Positions 1-12,482 of a stretch of DNA of 64,000 nucleotides are shown here, one piece after another. Source of the stretch: Chiridota heheva (Eukaryota; Echinodermata; Holothuroidea; Apodida; Chiridotidae); the NCBI GenBank assembly GCA_020152595.1, contig JAIGNY010000196.1, positions 397,001-461,000 on the forward strand. Direction: 5' to 3'. The translations under genes were made by a program, and so were the position numbers. The stretch's first letter is position 1. Each line of letters starts with the position of its first letter. The notes beneath the pieces were generated by a model. The model worked only from the letters and a program-made list of their open reading frames with translations. It was not told where the DNA came from and searched no databases.

Positions 1-1131
1 CGTCAGATGCAAAATAAGTATATAATGTAACAAAACTTATTTGAAGTCTTCATATTAATCAAATAAATTATGTTAACATTTAAAAAATGTTGGTGGGTGC
101 TTATTAGAGCAGGGTGCTTATTATGTCAAATACAGTATGTCTAATATTCCCAGTAGTACATGTCCAACAATGTTTTTTTTTCTCTTTTTTTCTTCTTAAT
201 AATTTTCCAATTTTCTTTCCTTGTTTATTTACCTCATGATGTTATATTTATTTTATCTATATATATGATCATTTTATAGAGATTTTATTTGGAATTTGAA
301 CTATAAATTAAAAAAGAAGAATTTTTGTATGCTAACTGTCAACTCGAAGCTTCGTGTTTTAACATGTATGTGGTTGTTTAAAACCGTTTGTAATCTTATA
401 GATGTGAACCCTTACGTGTTGAAATAAAAAATTAACAAATTTGAAAATAAAACAAGACATTGTATGCATGTCTTTACTTATGTAGCAAACAAATGGATGA
501 AGTAGGCTACTGTTTGATACTGATAGAAATTGTTTAAGATTAAAATCCTAGTAAATAGTAACCTCAGATAAAAAATATGAAAAAAAATCTAAAAATAAAA
601 CTAGACATGGTTGGCATGTCTTTACTTTTGAACTGTTGAATAAAGTAGGCTATTATTCAATTCTGATGGAAAATTAGTTAAAATAGAATTGCCAGTAAAT
701 AGTAACCTTCTCAAGGTTGTTGGAAATTGATTTCATACATGAATCTTTTTGAGAGCGAGGACATAGTGTGTAGTTCATGTAAAAGAAGTAAGGATAAGTT
801 TTGATCGGAATGTTAAGTGCTTGTCAGAATTTTCTATAAAAAAATTTGAAAAAAAAAATATAAAAAGTACTGAAATCTAGCACTGCAAAGTTTTAAAAGT
901 GCTAAAAGATAGATTATGTAGATAAAAGTAAACATCAATCACATACAATAACAATAATAGCAATAATGTTCTGCCTGTTTTGTACTCGTGTGGCAGCCTG
1001 TAAGATCAGCCAGGCAACACTTGTCTTAAAACAGAAGGCAAATATAATTTACCAATTGGATTTGTTGGTAGTTTTGAAAGGATGGCTCACAGGAAACGAA
1101 ATATGATTATTTTTCTTCTGTTTTGCCGCAG
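1..1131. other. Intron sequence, nothing recognised
   Basis: AT-rich DNA upstream of the first recognised exon. It ends in a pyrimidine-rich stretch (ttttcttctgttttgccgcag) that serves as the splice acceptor of the next exon. No ORF with protein-like content and no clear repeat was found, so I read it as the 3' part of an intron whose 5' exon lies outside the window. Confidence 0.5.
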
Positions 1132-1232
1132 AGAAAAGAAATAGTAACGGTCCGGACAGGATATTTGTCGGAAAGGATCATCCTTTGTTTGAATTCATCA
1201 AAGAGCTCTATGATGGAGGATCATTAGATAAC
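1132..1232 (+). CDS. Host gene, exon A (unidentified protein)
   Basis: A 101-base internal exon, with acceptor gccgcAG and donor GTAAGT. It enters in phase 2 (two bases complete a codon) and leaves in phase 0. The open frame gives about 33 residues, including DRIFVGKDHPLFEFIKELYD, which has a soluble, ordinary protein composition. It is the first of eight exons in this window whose phases all match. I do not recognise the family. The start codon lies upstream of the window. The 71-residue frame beginning at 1271 lies in the following intron and runs into a repeat arm, so it was not used. Confidence 0.7.
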
Positions 1233-1389
1233 GTAAGTAGAATCTCCTCGCATCTATTTTCTTTATATATATGTATGGAGAAGCCAGAGCTGAAAAAAAT
1301 TTTTTTGCTGGTTATAGCTGGGAAAATCAGGAATTTGCATGTAATTGTGCAATGAAAAGTACATTAATTGCCAAAAGAGGTAAGTATAT

Positions 1390-1500
1390 AAAATGTATTC
1401 CCTATATTAATATTATTTCTATCTTGATTTTTGGTGGGAAGATTTTTGACACGTTCAATCAGAACTGTGGGAAATTTTATAATTAATTTAAACTCCGGAA
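1390..1500 (+). repeat. Single arm of a palindromic repeat
   Basis: This stretch, around gatttttggtgggaagattt and tgtgggaaattttataatta, closely matches the right arm of the inverted-repeat element at 26835-26935, and its reverse complement matches the left arm at 26243-26345. Here only one arm is present, so it is a truncated or solo copy. It belongs to the intron after exon A. Confidence 0.6.
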
Positions 1501-1674
1501 GAAGCAATGCAAACACGTTACAGAGAGTATTTTTGTCCAACTTTTTGGTAGTATGGTAGGGATACTCATCTTACGTCAGCGGAAAAAGTGAGAGGCCAAA
1601 ACCCTAAAATATTTTTAGTTTTAGTCATTCTAATACTTTTGCTGGAAAGTAAATTGGATTGGACTGAAAAAGTT

Positions 1675-1745
1675 GGGGGGCCAAAGTCCCTTCCCCCCTC
1701 TTTACCCCTCCCTCCTCCTCCCCCCCTCCTCCTCCCCCTCCCCAC
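1675..1745. repeat. C/T-rich low-complexity tract
   Basis: A nearly pure run of C and T on the plus strand. It creates a misleading open frame rich in Pro, Leu and Ser on this strand and one rich in Gly and Arg on the other. There is no sign of coding selection. Confidence 0.7.
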
Positions 1746-1979
1746 TTCTGACACCACTGTCATACAGCAAATAGATGGGTATTTCAGAGAAAAAATCAGA
1801 CTTGAAACAGTAATCATGATTTATGGGATTACTCCAAAGTTCTGTGATGTATCAGTGGAGGCAAATTCAGGACACATCGATAAATTGTTACAAATTCTAA
1901 TGAATTCCATGAAAATAGCCAAATTTGGCCATCTCTTATTGCTTCTTTCTAAATCATTGGAAACTTATTTTTTGTTTCA

Positions 1980-2230
1980 TTAATAAGATGGGGTATAAAA
2001 TGCACTTTACAAGAATATGCAGCTTACAGTGTAAAGGACAGAAAAATAGATATTCATTATATAGAAATACATGTAGAATTATTTTGGATCTGCTATTATG
2101 ACATCACACTTTACACTGCAAGGTCACTTTCCATTATACTGGTGAATAAAGTGAAATAACCCCTGAGCGAATACCACCATGACTTTTACACCAAATTGTT
2201 TCTTTAATAGTCCTTTATTATATATACCAA
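1980..2230 (+). repeat. Fragment of palindromic MITE family (copies at 28.4 and 56.3 kb)
   Basis: The start (gatggggtataaaatgcact) matches 28699 onward and, more loosely, 56564 onward. The end (ttttacaccaaattgtttct, then ttaatagtcct) matches 56733-56762. The middle includes the same 'tttacac...aggtcactttcc' block. I infer a partial copy of the palindromic element described at 56310-56809. Its ends here are eroded and no target duplication is visible. Confidence 0.5.
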
Positions 2231-2419
2231 ACTTAAAAACAAATATATCAACATTCACAGGAATAAATTGGATCATAGGGTATGTCTTCAAAATGAAAAA
2301 ATGTGCATTATGTGTCTCATATCTACTTTAGTGCAGTGATTAGTAGGATCTATATATGACACAAAACAACTATTTGCTGATCAATCAATATTATTAATTA
2401 GTTTTGTTCTGTACTGCAG

Positions 2420-2508
2420 CCGGATCCAAGCATTCAGATCAATCCTGAGCTCACTAAGGGTGTGAGGGGAACGCTAGGGTTTGATGAGTTTGTGACGCCT
2501 GTTGGTGG
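2420..2508 (+). CDS. Host gene, exon B
   Basis: An 89-base exon, with acceptor ctgtactgcAG and donor GTAAGT. It enters in phase 0, exactly as exon A leaves, and leaves in phase 2. The frame encodes PDPSIQINPELTKGVRG followed by TLGFDEFVTPVGG. It has no stop, good splice signals and a phase match. The function is not recognised. Confidence 0.75.
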
Positions 2509-3129
2509 GTAAGTAACAAGGACTTGCAAGCTTTTTGATAATTACTTGGTAGGATTGTGACTTAATGTCATCAGACCTCAGCTGCTGGAGTGTAAACAAA
2601 GTGTAGCGTGATAGGCCCGAATGTTAACAAACCTGAGATTTTTTTCAAAATATTGACTAATCAATGTTCCAACTTAATCTCCAATCCTTTGAGACAATGT
2701 ATGATGATTGATTCAGAATATGTGGTGCTGCTTTGTTAAATTTTTGGTAAAAATATAACACTTTCAACATGCCTACATTAAAATACCCAGCAGGGTGTAC
2801 CAGTAACACGTACAAGTTGATCGTTTGTAAAAACTGATATAAACTTCAATTAATTGTTATACTTCACTGCACAATCAACTAACGAAGCATCTGATTAATG
2901 AAAATGGGAGTTAAATTAACAATTGTTAATAGTAAAAATATTGTCCAGCTTTGCATACCACATGCAGACACACACATACTTGCTGTTGGTGTAACGCACA
3001 AAGCTTTGTTTTACTCCAGCAAATGACGTCATCTTGCGTGACGTGGTACCAACCAAGTGAATAGCCTCTATGGAATGCCAAATGGCCAAAACATCATTGA
3101 GTTTAATTCCTAGTCTATATAAAAAAAAA

Positions 3130-3235
3130 ACAGATTTGCATTGGTGATGAAAAATAATTTGTATCAGTGATAAAAAAATAATTTGCATAGGTAATAAAAA
3201 ATAATTTGCATCAGTGATAAAAATAATTTGCATTT
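3130..3235. repeat. Short degenerate repeat at the edge of the 36-bp satellite
   Basis: Four or five imperfect copies of a roughly 24-base unit built around taataatttgcatcagtgat. The unit resembles part of the 36-bp satellite that follows, so this may be a diverged boundary of that array. Confidence 0.6.
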
Positions 3236-5128
3236 GTGATTAATGTTATTCGCATTGATGATCATGCATTTGTGATTAATGTTATTCGCATTGATGATTG
3301 TGCATTTATGATTAATGTTATTTGCATTGATGATCATGCATTTGTGATTAATGTTATTTGCATTGATGATCGTGCATTTGTGATTAATGTTATTCGCATT
3401 GATGATCATGCATTTGTAATTATGTTATTCACATTGATGATCGTGCATTTTTGATTAATGTTGTTCGCATTGATGATCGTGCATTTGTGATTAATGTTAT
3501 TCACATTGATGATCGTGCATTTGTGATTAATGTTATTCGCATTGATGATCGTGCATTTGTGATTAATGTTATTCACATTGATGATCGTGCATTTTTGATT
3601 AATGTTATTTGCATAAATGATCGTGCATTTGTGATTAATGTTATTCGCATTGATGATCGTGCATTTGTAATTAATGTTATTCGCATTGATGATCGTGCAT
3701 TTGTGATTAATGTTATTCACATTAATGATTGTGCATTTTTGATTAATGTTATTCGCATTGATGATCGTGTATTTGTGATTAATGTTATTCGCATTGATGA
3801 TCATGCATTTGTGATTAATGTTATTCACATTGATGATCATGCATTTGTGATTAATGTTATTCACATTTGTGATTAATGTTATTCACATTGATGATCATGC
3901 ATTTGTGATTAATGTTATTCATTGATGATCATGCATTTGATGATCATTTGTATTTGTAATTAATGTTATTCACATTTGTGATTTGATGATAGTGCATTTT
4001 TGATTAATGTTATTCACATTGATGATCATGCATTTGTGATTAATGTTATTCACATTGATGATCATGCATTTGTGATTAATGTTATTCACATTGATGATCG
4101 TGCATTTGTGATTAATGTTATTAGCATTATTGATCGTGTATTTGTAATTAATGTTATTCGCATTGATGATCGTGCATTTTTTATTAATGTTATTTGCATT
4201 GATAATCGTGCATTTGTGATTTAATGTTATTCATTAATGATTGTGCATTTTGATTAATGTTATGGCATTGATGATCATTTTGATTAATGTTATTCGCATT
4301 AATGATCATGCATTTTTGATTAATGTTATTCGCATTGATGATCGTGCATTTGTGATTAATGTTATTCGCATTGATGATCGTGCATTTGTGATTAATGTTA
4401 TTCACATTGATGATTGTGATTTTTGATTAATGTTATTGGCATTGATGTATTTGTGATTAATGTTATTCACATTGATGATAGTGCATTTTATTACTGTTAT
4501 TCGCATTGATGATCATGCATTTGTGATTAATGTTATTCACATTTGTGATTAATGTTATTCACATTGATGATCATGCATTTGTGATTAATGTTATTCACAT
4601 TAATGATCGTGCATTTTTGATTAATGTTATTGTGAATAATGTTATCGCATTGATGATCATGCATTTGTGATTAATGTTATTCACCATTGATGATCATCGT
4701 GATTAATGTTATTTTTGAAAAATGTTATGATAATGCATTTGTGATGATCATTGATGCATTTTGATTAATGTTATTTGCATTGATGATCATGTATTTGTAA
4801 TTAATATTATTCACATTGATGATCATGCATTTTATTAATTAATTGATGATTTATTTTGATTTCACATTGATGATCGTGCATTTTTTGTGATTAATGTTGA
4901 TTCGCATTTTTGATTAATCATTGATGATGTATTTGTGATTAATGTTATTCACATTGATGATCGTGCATTTGTAATTAATGTTATTCACATGATGATGATC
5001 ATTTTTTTAATTAATGTTATTCATTTGTGATTATTGATGATCGCATTGATGATTTATAATTAATGTTATTCGCATTGATGATCGTGCATTTGTGATTAAT
5101 GTTATTCACATTGATGATCGTGCATTTG
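3236..5128. repeat. 36-bp tandem satellite, about 50 copies
   Basis: The unit starts gtgattaatgttattcgcat and continues tgatgatcgtgcattt, 36 bases in all. Spacing is exactly 36 at the left (3236, 3272) and becomes irregular from about 3860, with deleted, shortened and fused units through to 5128. Because 36 is twelve codons, several frames on both strands stay open and give repetitive pseudo-proteins (INVIRIDDRAF on plus, INANNINHKCT on minus). These are artefacts of the period. The array lies in the intron between exons B and C. Confidence 0.95.
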
Positions 5129-5444
5129 AAATATGAAACAATGTCCTACTTGATAAGAAAACCTAACGTAAAATACTGGCCAAAGAAAATGCCTATGGCA
5201 ATTTTTTTTATCAGCCCTTAAAAAGCTTTTTACCACCAACAGCTACTTTTTTTTTAATCATTGATTGACATATAATACTTTTATCGACAATGAAAAAATT
5301 ATTATTATAGTATAATTATTTTCATTACCAAACCAGGTTTGCATAGTTTCCAATGTTTTCTAACCTTGCTGAGAGCGATATTGAACTTTCTATTAATAAT
5401 AAATTGTCAAGCGTTTCCATTGTGTTTGATAGTGGACAATAAAA

Positions 5445-5930
5445 GGAACAAATCGAGTAAGAAAGTATTCAGAATTTATATTTAAACTTTTACTAAAAAA
5501 GTTCACGTCTGAACTCGCATACTACCACTCTCCAAAAAATGTACTAGAGTTTTTACCGCTTTTGGGATCATTTTTTTAACGCGAAATATAAATTTAAAAT
5601 GATGTAAACTCAACAAATTGAGTAAGAAAGTATTCAGAATTTATATTTAAATTTCTATTAGAAAAGTTAACTTTTGAACTCGCACACTACAACTCACCTT
5701 AAAATATAACTCAGAAATATTACCGTTTTTGGGATCATTTTTTAACGCGGAATGTAAATTTAAAATGATATAAACTCAACAAGTTGTGTAAGAAGGTATT
5801 CAGAATTTATTTTTAAGCTTCTATAAGAAAAGTTTACTTTTGAACTCGCACATTACCATTCACCAAAAATGTAACTCAAAAGAGTTTTTACCGCTTTTAG
5901 GATCATTTTTTTAATGCGGAATATACGTCT
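5445..5930. repeat. 165-bp tandem repeat, three copies
   Basis: Three diverged units begin at about 5449, 5612 and 5778 with versions of gagtaagaaagtattcagaa. Each contains 'gaactcgca..ctac' and ends with a version of 'ttgggatcattttttaacgcg'. Divergence between units is far greater than in the neighbouring satellite, so this triplication is older. Confidence 0.8.
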
Positions 5931-6172
5931 ATTCAAAAAAGGTTTACTGAAAGAAAAAGACTCACAATTTAGAGGTTAGTGGACATACTTTACAAAAGTA
6001 AAAGACTATAATGTGTGGCAGGGGTGCAAAAGAGCAATGTTTTACAAGGGTCAAATGCAGAATTCCCATAAGATCCTTAGTTGTTCTATTTTGTGAGAGG
6101 GTTTATTTATGCATAATGTTTACGTGTTGAGGAGCATTTACAAACTTTCTTTACATTTTTGTTTGTTTGTAG

Positions 6173-6229
6173 ATCGAAAGAAAGCCCTATTGAAACACTG
6201 CCACCACTGGAGAATGTTCAAGTTCTCAG
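6173..6229 (+). CDS. Host gene, exon C
   Basis: A 57-base micro-exon, with acceptor gtttgtttgtAG and donor GTAAATAT. It enters in phase 2, matching exon B, and leaves in phase 2. In this frame it encodes SKESPIETLPPLENVQVL. The longer open frame that runs through this region (6109-6411) is a different reading frame and continues into a MITE, so it is not used. Confidence 0.65.
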
Positions 6230-6260
6230 GTAAATATACGCTCTTCTTGTTGCTTGTGTT

Positions 6261-7102
6261 TATAGACCATTTCAAAGCTGAATTAGAAATTTCCGGAAAA
6301 CTATTTAAAATAATGTCAAATGAAAATTCACACGTCCATAATGGATCAATCCTATGCTGGGAAATCTTATCAACCATTCAAATACTGGGGATTTCTTGGG
6401 TGTATGCATAATTAACATCTCCGAGTTACGAAATAAGCCACACCCACCATAGCAACGCGGTAACTAGATGGGGGCAAACAATCCTCAAATCCGCAATCGT
6501 GCATTACCAATGCATTGACATTTAGATGTTCGCGAGGTCTGCGGCAAGCTTTGATCCATTTATGGCTCTTTGGATCTTTGGAGTTTCTAGCAAAAGGGAT
6601 AAACAAAATTCAGTTTGCTAATTATTCTGGGTAACAGCAATCAGATTTACAAAGCGTGCAGCGACCCTGTAAGCACAATTTTTGGTCACCATTTTGCTTT
6701 TACTCAGTCTGTGTATGCAGAAGTTTGTTTTCTACAGTAAATTGCATTGACTACATGAGTGCACGCCGCTAGCTAGTTGCACTGTACCAATGTTTGCCCC
6801 ACTTAGTTATGCAGATTTTGTTGCCAGGCCAATTCATGGGGTGATTGGTTGAAAAAGCTGTCAATCATCTAAGTCAGACAGCTTAACTCACATAGGGTAT
6901 GGGGTCAAGCATATGAAAAAAATGCTTAATGATACGTGCATTATACATGAAGGTAATATGCATGCATTGGTGTTTATAACTTTAGGTACTGTAACTGCAG
7001 CTGATTGGTTGGGTAACAAAGGGAAAATTTCCCCAGCAGTTGTTTGGTCGACATGCCCTGAAGTAATCATAATTGGCTAACATAGGTTTGAAATGGACTA
7101 TA
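6261..7102. mobile_element. MITE with TATAG(A/T)CCATTTCAAA terminal inverted repeats
   Basis: The left end (tatagaccatttcaaa) and the right end (tttgaaatggactata) are inverted copies with one mismatch, 842 bases apart. The interior (for example tgcagctgattggttgggta) is shared with the 379-base element at 23515-23893. The shorter copy probably lacks part of the middle, or this copy has an insertion. There is no transposase frame, so it is non-autonomous. It inserted only about 30 bases downstream of exon C. Confidence 0.7.
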
Positions 7103-7417
7103 AGATTTAATTGGATTTTTATGATATACCCATTGGGGAACTGCCATGACATTGGTATTTTGTGGGAGTGTTCTGTTCTTCTTGTGTGAATATGTGTAGG
7201 AATTCGAGTGGGGGCTGAGGTGCATTTGTAAAACGCATGAGGAGCGAAACCTCAATGTTTATTAGTTTTGCTTGTTTATATATTCATATATCCTATTTTT
7301 ATTTAAATACTGAATATTCAAAGACCACATGATAAATATTTTGTTGATTTAATATTTGTGCTTAAAAGTGTTGATGCTGCACTTGAATGACATGTTTAAT
7401 CTATGCGAGAATTATCT

Positions 7418-8008
7418 GTTAAAGGAATTTTCCCATGGAATTTCATTTTGATGCATTAATAGAGAAAATTTAAGAAACAAATTGGTAAAAAAAGCCATGT
7501 TGACATCTCATTCCTAAAAGAAGTTATTGAGCTTTAAAGATTTTTACTTGCCCGTATAAAAATAACTTTTGTACTAAGTCTAAGTCATCATTATGATGTC
7601 ATCACAGCACTTCCTGTACTAATCTTTATGTATTTATGTAAAAATTGATTACCAATTTTTCATAATTCAAATGTAAGTTGCAAGAACAGATTGGAAAACA
7701 TTGTAAATTTGATTCTACACTATTCTTAATGATTTTTTTGAAAAAATTGTTCTCAATCATTTAGAAAATATGAAATTAATTTTCAATGAAATACCTTAAA
7801 GAATAGTACAGCTGTGATGACATCATAATGATGACTTAGACTCAGACCAACAATTTTTTTTATGCAGACAAGAAAAATCTTTAAATTTCAATAATATCTT
7901 GTAGGGAATAAGATATTAACTTGGCTTTTTCACCAACCTGTTTTTTAATTTTTTTATTGTCCTTATGAAATATATTCAAATGAAATTCCATGGGAATATT
8001 CCTTTAAA
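7418..8008. mobile_element. Foldback MITE with TTAA ends
   Basis: Two arms of about 190-200 bases face each other. The left arm is about 7418-7615, starting TTAAAGGAATTTTCCCATGG. The right arm is about 7809-8008, ending in CCATGGGAATATTCCTTTAA. The arms also share tgatgtcatcac/gtgatgacatca and the inner aagtcatcattatga block. Both ends carry TTAA, which could be a piggyBac-type target duplication. There is no coding capacity. Other elements with ATTCCTTTAA-like ends lie at 28.4, 56.3 and 58.3 kb. Confidence 0.75.
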
Positions 8009-8075
8009 TTAAATAAATGCCTAATTGAAATGATGAAAAATTGAAACATAATGTTTATTTCCCCCTCTCTTTTAG

Positions 8076-8144
8076 TACAACTTTCCGAGATCCTCAGTTC
8101 CCTAAGGGACATCTTTTTAAGTGTAATGTACTTCCAGGGGCCAA
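8076..8144 (+). CDS. Host gene, exon D
   Basis: A 69-base exon, with acceptor ccccctctcttttAG (strong pyrimidine tract) and donor GTAAGTAT. It enters and leaves in phase 2, matching exons C and E. It encodes TTFRDPQFPKGHLFKCNVLPGA. It begins 67 bases after the end of the foldback MITE, which therefore sits almost on the acceptor. Confidence 0.75.
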
Positions 8145-9069
8145 GTAAGTATATATGCATGAACTTTTTTATGCTACCATAGAATTTCAGTGTTGAATCA
8201 CCCATTGCACCCATATATACAAGCAGGAAGTATAGATTACAATAATGGATACTTTGTGTGCCACTTTCGGGCATTTGCGTTCATTGCATTTCTGCTCTGT
8301 ATACTCGTTTCTTAAGTGTCATTAGTAAGAGGTTAAATCTGAAGATGTTAGTAATGGAAAGAGTCTGATCTTTTTATGTTATGAGAAAGGCAAACAAATG
8401 GTTGAGAAATAGTGTGGAGATTCTTTATATTTTTTTGAGCATAGAAATGCTTTTTTGATTTATCAGGAAACCCAATCATAAAAGGTGATACCAATTGTCC
8501 AATACCAGTTACTTTATTATGGTGTAGGCAGCAACAGCCATGAAAAGTCTGAATAAAATGAATGATTTATAGTTTTGCTAGTCCTACTAGTGCATTTATA
8601 ACAAGTCTTTTGTTTTTGTAGAAATTATCATTCATGTTCTTAGTACCAGGTCCCCCCCCTCCCCCCTTCCCCCCCTGGTTTTTATAGAAATTATCATTCA
8701 TGTTCTGAGTACCAGCTTCCCCCTCCCCCCCCCCCTCTTCATCCTTATTTGTCCCCCTCTTCGTCCTTATTTGTCCAGATACTACACTTTGGAGGAATGA
8801 CAAAGAAATGTTTATTTTTGGGGCGGGTTGGGGGGAGGGGTTAAGTCCTTCATTATTCAGATGGTTTTTAGTTGGGTTCCAATCAATTTCACCTTGAAAT
8901 TATCAAATTTAAACAAAGTATTACTGGTGCCCTGTTTCTTATTTCTATATTTACATTCCTCCCATCCCATCCAGGGTTGGAAAAATACAAAAAAAGGCTA
9001 GTGGTTTAACCAACCCTGCTCCCATCCCCATCGCATTTCATGGGTTCCTCCAGACATCCAATCCCATTA
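8145..9069. other. Intron with a duplicated C-rich block
   Basis: Mostly featureless intron. At about 8617-8760 there is a roughly 65-base tandem duplication (gaaattatcattcatgttct twice), each copy followed by a long C-rich run. A G-rich run follows at 8817-8845. No gene was found. Confidence 0.6.
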
Positions 9070-10360
9070 CAGTACAGTCGGGAATAAGCGTACCGATATC
9101 GCAGTTAGCGCGGATTATTTACCGCGATTAATGCCCTTACCGCCGCCATTGTATTCGTGTCTTTCATGCACCGACGGCACTTGCCCCAACTCTGCGCTAA
9201 GCGCGTCCGATAATCCCATTTTAATCTGCTCCCTCAAAGAGGTTAGCGCGGTAATAGTATTACAGGAGTAAACGTCTCATTGCGCTAAGCTTGTTAGCGC
9301 ATACGTAACGTAACTGCACTGAGTGTGATCCCAATCTGTGTACATGCATCACTGCACTTAGCACGAGTGTTTTATAAATTTATTTAAGCGAAACTTGTTG
9401 TCTTCTTTTGCGAGATAAACAAAAAAATTCTGCCGTAAAACCTGTGTGTAGCGTAGATTTCTAACATACTTTGAGACTGTAATTTATTAGACAAGAGTCT
9501 AACGTTAATACGATTTCGCCAGACTTTTCTTTATTCCTTCGAAGTTTGAACGTACAGTATGTTAGGCTAGTTGCCATCTTATAGTAAAACTGGGTGAAAG
9601 GCCTAATGTTAGGCCTAACCGTGATAATTCATAGAGAGACAGCCCAGAGGTTAAATTTGATCGAAAATAGTTTTAAAAACGTTAATTGCTGTCATTGAGA
9701 TGTATCAATAAGATGAATCATTCATTTTAAGTAAATTTCAGCCCCTTTTGGAAATGCAAATGCAAGAATTTACTGGAAATTTTTGAGAGAAGTGAAGACT
9801 TAACTCACAATAAGAATAAAAAGTTAAGATAATCGTTAAAAAGCATTTAACTTGTCACTGCCATTTCCCCGACTGTTGGCTTTGGCCCGACTATGTACTT
9901 GTGAAAATGGAATATTGGTACATGGATGTCAGTTAATGGTTCCTTAAACCCTTATTGGCAACATTTATGGAGTGGCCCGCCATTATGTCACCCCGGACTT
10001 GGCCCAACCTATGTCCACTGTGGTGCTATGGTAGAAGGGAATAGAGAACCAACTCTACCCTTAAGGGTGCCATGATATTGCTAATGGGGTTTGTGGCAAT
10101 TGTGATGCAGTTATTTTCATTTTCCACTGATTTATAAACATCAAAACATGACGTCAGATCACGTCATTAATGACTTTTTTTCAATGCTGCTGACATGCCT
10201 GAACTATATTCTGCTCTGAATGAAAAGTTGATAGAAATTCCTTTTTTTTTTTTTTTTGAAGGGAGGGGGGTGATTTATTAAGAAAATCAGCTTCTTTAAA
10301 ATAAAAAAATTCTTTCAGGAGACCTTTTTCCTAGTCATAGAAAATCAAATTTTCTGTTTC

Positions 10361-10450
10361 CTTGGACCCCCACCAGGGGCCCTTAAGTGGGCCCCTGGCC
10401 CCCACGCCAAAAGTGTTTCGCGCATTGCGCTCGCCGCCTTCGGCGCCAGC
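10361..10450. repeat. GC-rich hairpin
   Basis: CCAGGGGCCC at about 10373 pairs with GGGCCCCTGG at about 10388 across a short loop, followed by a GC-rich run (gcgctcgccgccttcggcgc). It stands out in AT-rich DNA inside the 5-kb element. It may belong to a separate small repeat. Confidence 0.5.
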
Positions 10451-12269
10451 AATAAACTGCTTTCAATTTTTTCAACATTTATTTTTAATAAGCTACTTTC
10501 AGCTTTTTTTATCAAGTGTCTCTCACATGCCTGAGTACTGCTTGGGCCTTCATTTACAATTCCTTACTTCATCATTAAAGTACTGCAGGAAGGGATCCCC
10601 CCCTTCCTTGAGGGAATTTTATGGAAATAATGATTGTATTTCGTGGTGAGTCCCATTTGTTCTTAACGACTATTAGTTTATTTGTTCTTAACAACTTGCT
10701 TCCACAATCCCAATGTCAACCATACTGAGGGATGTGTATCATAACCACAGCTGTTAAAAATGGTCGTTTCTTTGAACTATACTCAATATGAGTTTCACCA
10801 TCGATTGCATTTAAAAGCAGAGGTATTTATAAGCTGGAATATATAGTTTGCTGATTAAAACATTACATAATGTTAAATGTTAGTCAATCTAAAGCAATAA
10901 TCATTCATATATAACCTCTTTTGGCACAAATGACTTCACTGTTAAAGGAGGCACAGTCTGACATAATTCTTTATTTCATATAATAGAATTGAAAATAACT
11001 AATTTTCTGACCAAGTTCCATAACTTCCGAAGCAATCTAACATTTTTTGTTTAATTGTTAAAAACTTTAATGCTACTACTTTATAGTACCATGGTAGCTG
11101 CCATTTTGATTGCAAAACATGCAGATTATGTCATCGGCCCAGCAGGATCTTGGAATGCTTTGTATTTCTTTAAAATGTACCTCAAGTTTTCTAGCTTATG
11201 AACAAGTGTTTTTATTTTGTAAGGGTGAAGGAAAATTTTGTGTATTCATGAAATTGAAAAATCAAAACATGCTGATATAACTTTGTGTCACATCATTTTG
11301 AAATAAAAGACTTTAATCACATATGTAAAGAATTACATTATAATCTTTATGTCCCTATTGGGGAATCTATGTCATCATGCACAATATTTCAATACAGAAT
11401 TGAACAAAATGGCAGCCCCCCCTGTGTCGATTTCAAACATGAATAACTTGAGATAGGAATTTGACTCTGATGTTTTTGGCAGTTGGTTAAGATCTTGTAT
11501 TCTCTATCATATGAAATAATGATTGTATCAGACTTTATGCCTCCTTTAATGTGTCGTTATGCCGAACAAGCATGCTAGTTAATAATGATAGAATATATCT
11601 GCCAAATTTTTAAGAAAATGTTAAGATGCTCAATTAGGCATGATGGAAATCTTCTTTTTGATTCCTGGAAATGTGAAGTCTTATGCGGCAGCAACACTTG
11701 TACCTGCTGAGGTAAACTCTGTTATAACCAGGTCTGTGACGGGATGTTGTACTGTATATTACCCGATGGCAGGGAAAATATTCGTTTAAATTTTCTCGTA
11801 CCACTTCACAAAGAAGCATCGATCGAAACATTTGAAATGAAGTGAAGTAAAACCAAGTCAGTTAGTCAAGAGTGGAGGTAAGTTCCGACAGAAAATAACT
11901 TTGCGGAATATAATTATTTTAAAAACAAGACATTGGGTAAAAAAAAAAAAAAAAAAAGTAAGCAGGTAAAATGATAATTATGAATTGGACCAGGCTTCAC
12001 CTTTTACCACCATCGGTCATCTGTGGAGAAAATCCTATCAAAAACCTAAGTCCTGTATCATATTTTAAAAATAGGATCTACATAAATATGATCAAACCAA
12101 TATTCAGGGCCCCTGACACAGGTTTCATATGGCAGGTGAGAGGAGGAGGGGGAAGGGGGGGAGATTAATGTTGTCAATTAATTTTGTTGTGGATAAATAA
12201 CACAAGACCAATTTGAAAACCATTGCTTTTATAATTAACACAAGACCAATTTGAAAACCATTGCTTTGA

Positions 12270-12482
12270 ACATTATTCGGGAAGGGGAAGATTATTCGGG
12301 AAGGGGGGAAGATTATTCGGGAAGGGGGAAACATTCGGGAAGGGAAACATTATTCGGGAAGGGAAACATTATTCGGGAAGGGGAAACATTATTCGGGAAG
12401 GGGAACATTATTCGGGAAGGGGAACATTATTCGGGAAGGGGAACATTATTCGGGAAGGGGGAACATTATTCGGGAAGGGGGC
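12270..12482. repeat. Minisatellite, 17-20 bp unit
   Basis: About eleven copies of attattcgggaaggggaac with small length variation. It lies inside the 5-kb element. Just to its left, a 35-base stretch (cacaagaccaatttgaaaac) is duplicated at 12201 and 12239. The open frames here on both strands are products of the repeat. Confidence 0.9.

Noticed and set aside
1588-1983. 131-residue frame with a Pro/Leu run
   Set aside because: It crosses a C/T low-complexity tract and has no motif. The opposite strand is equally open over the tract.
3236-5128. CRISPR-like regular array
   Set aside because: Repeats are head-to-tail without unique spacers, and the setting is eukaryotic. It is a satellite. The same holds for the other arrays.
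6109-6411. 100-residue frame over exon C
   Set aside because: It is a different frame from the spliced exon and reads into the MITE.
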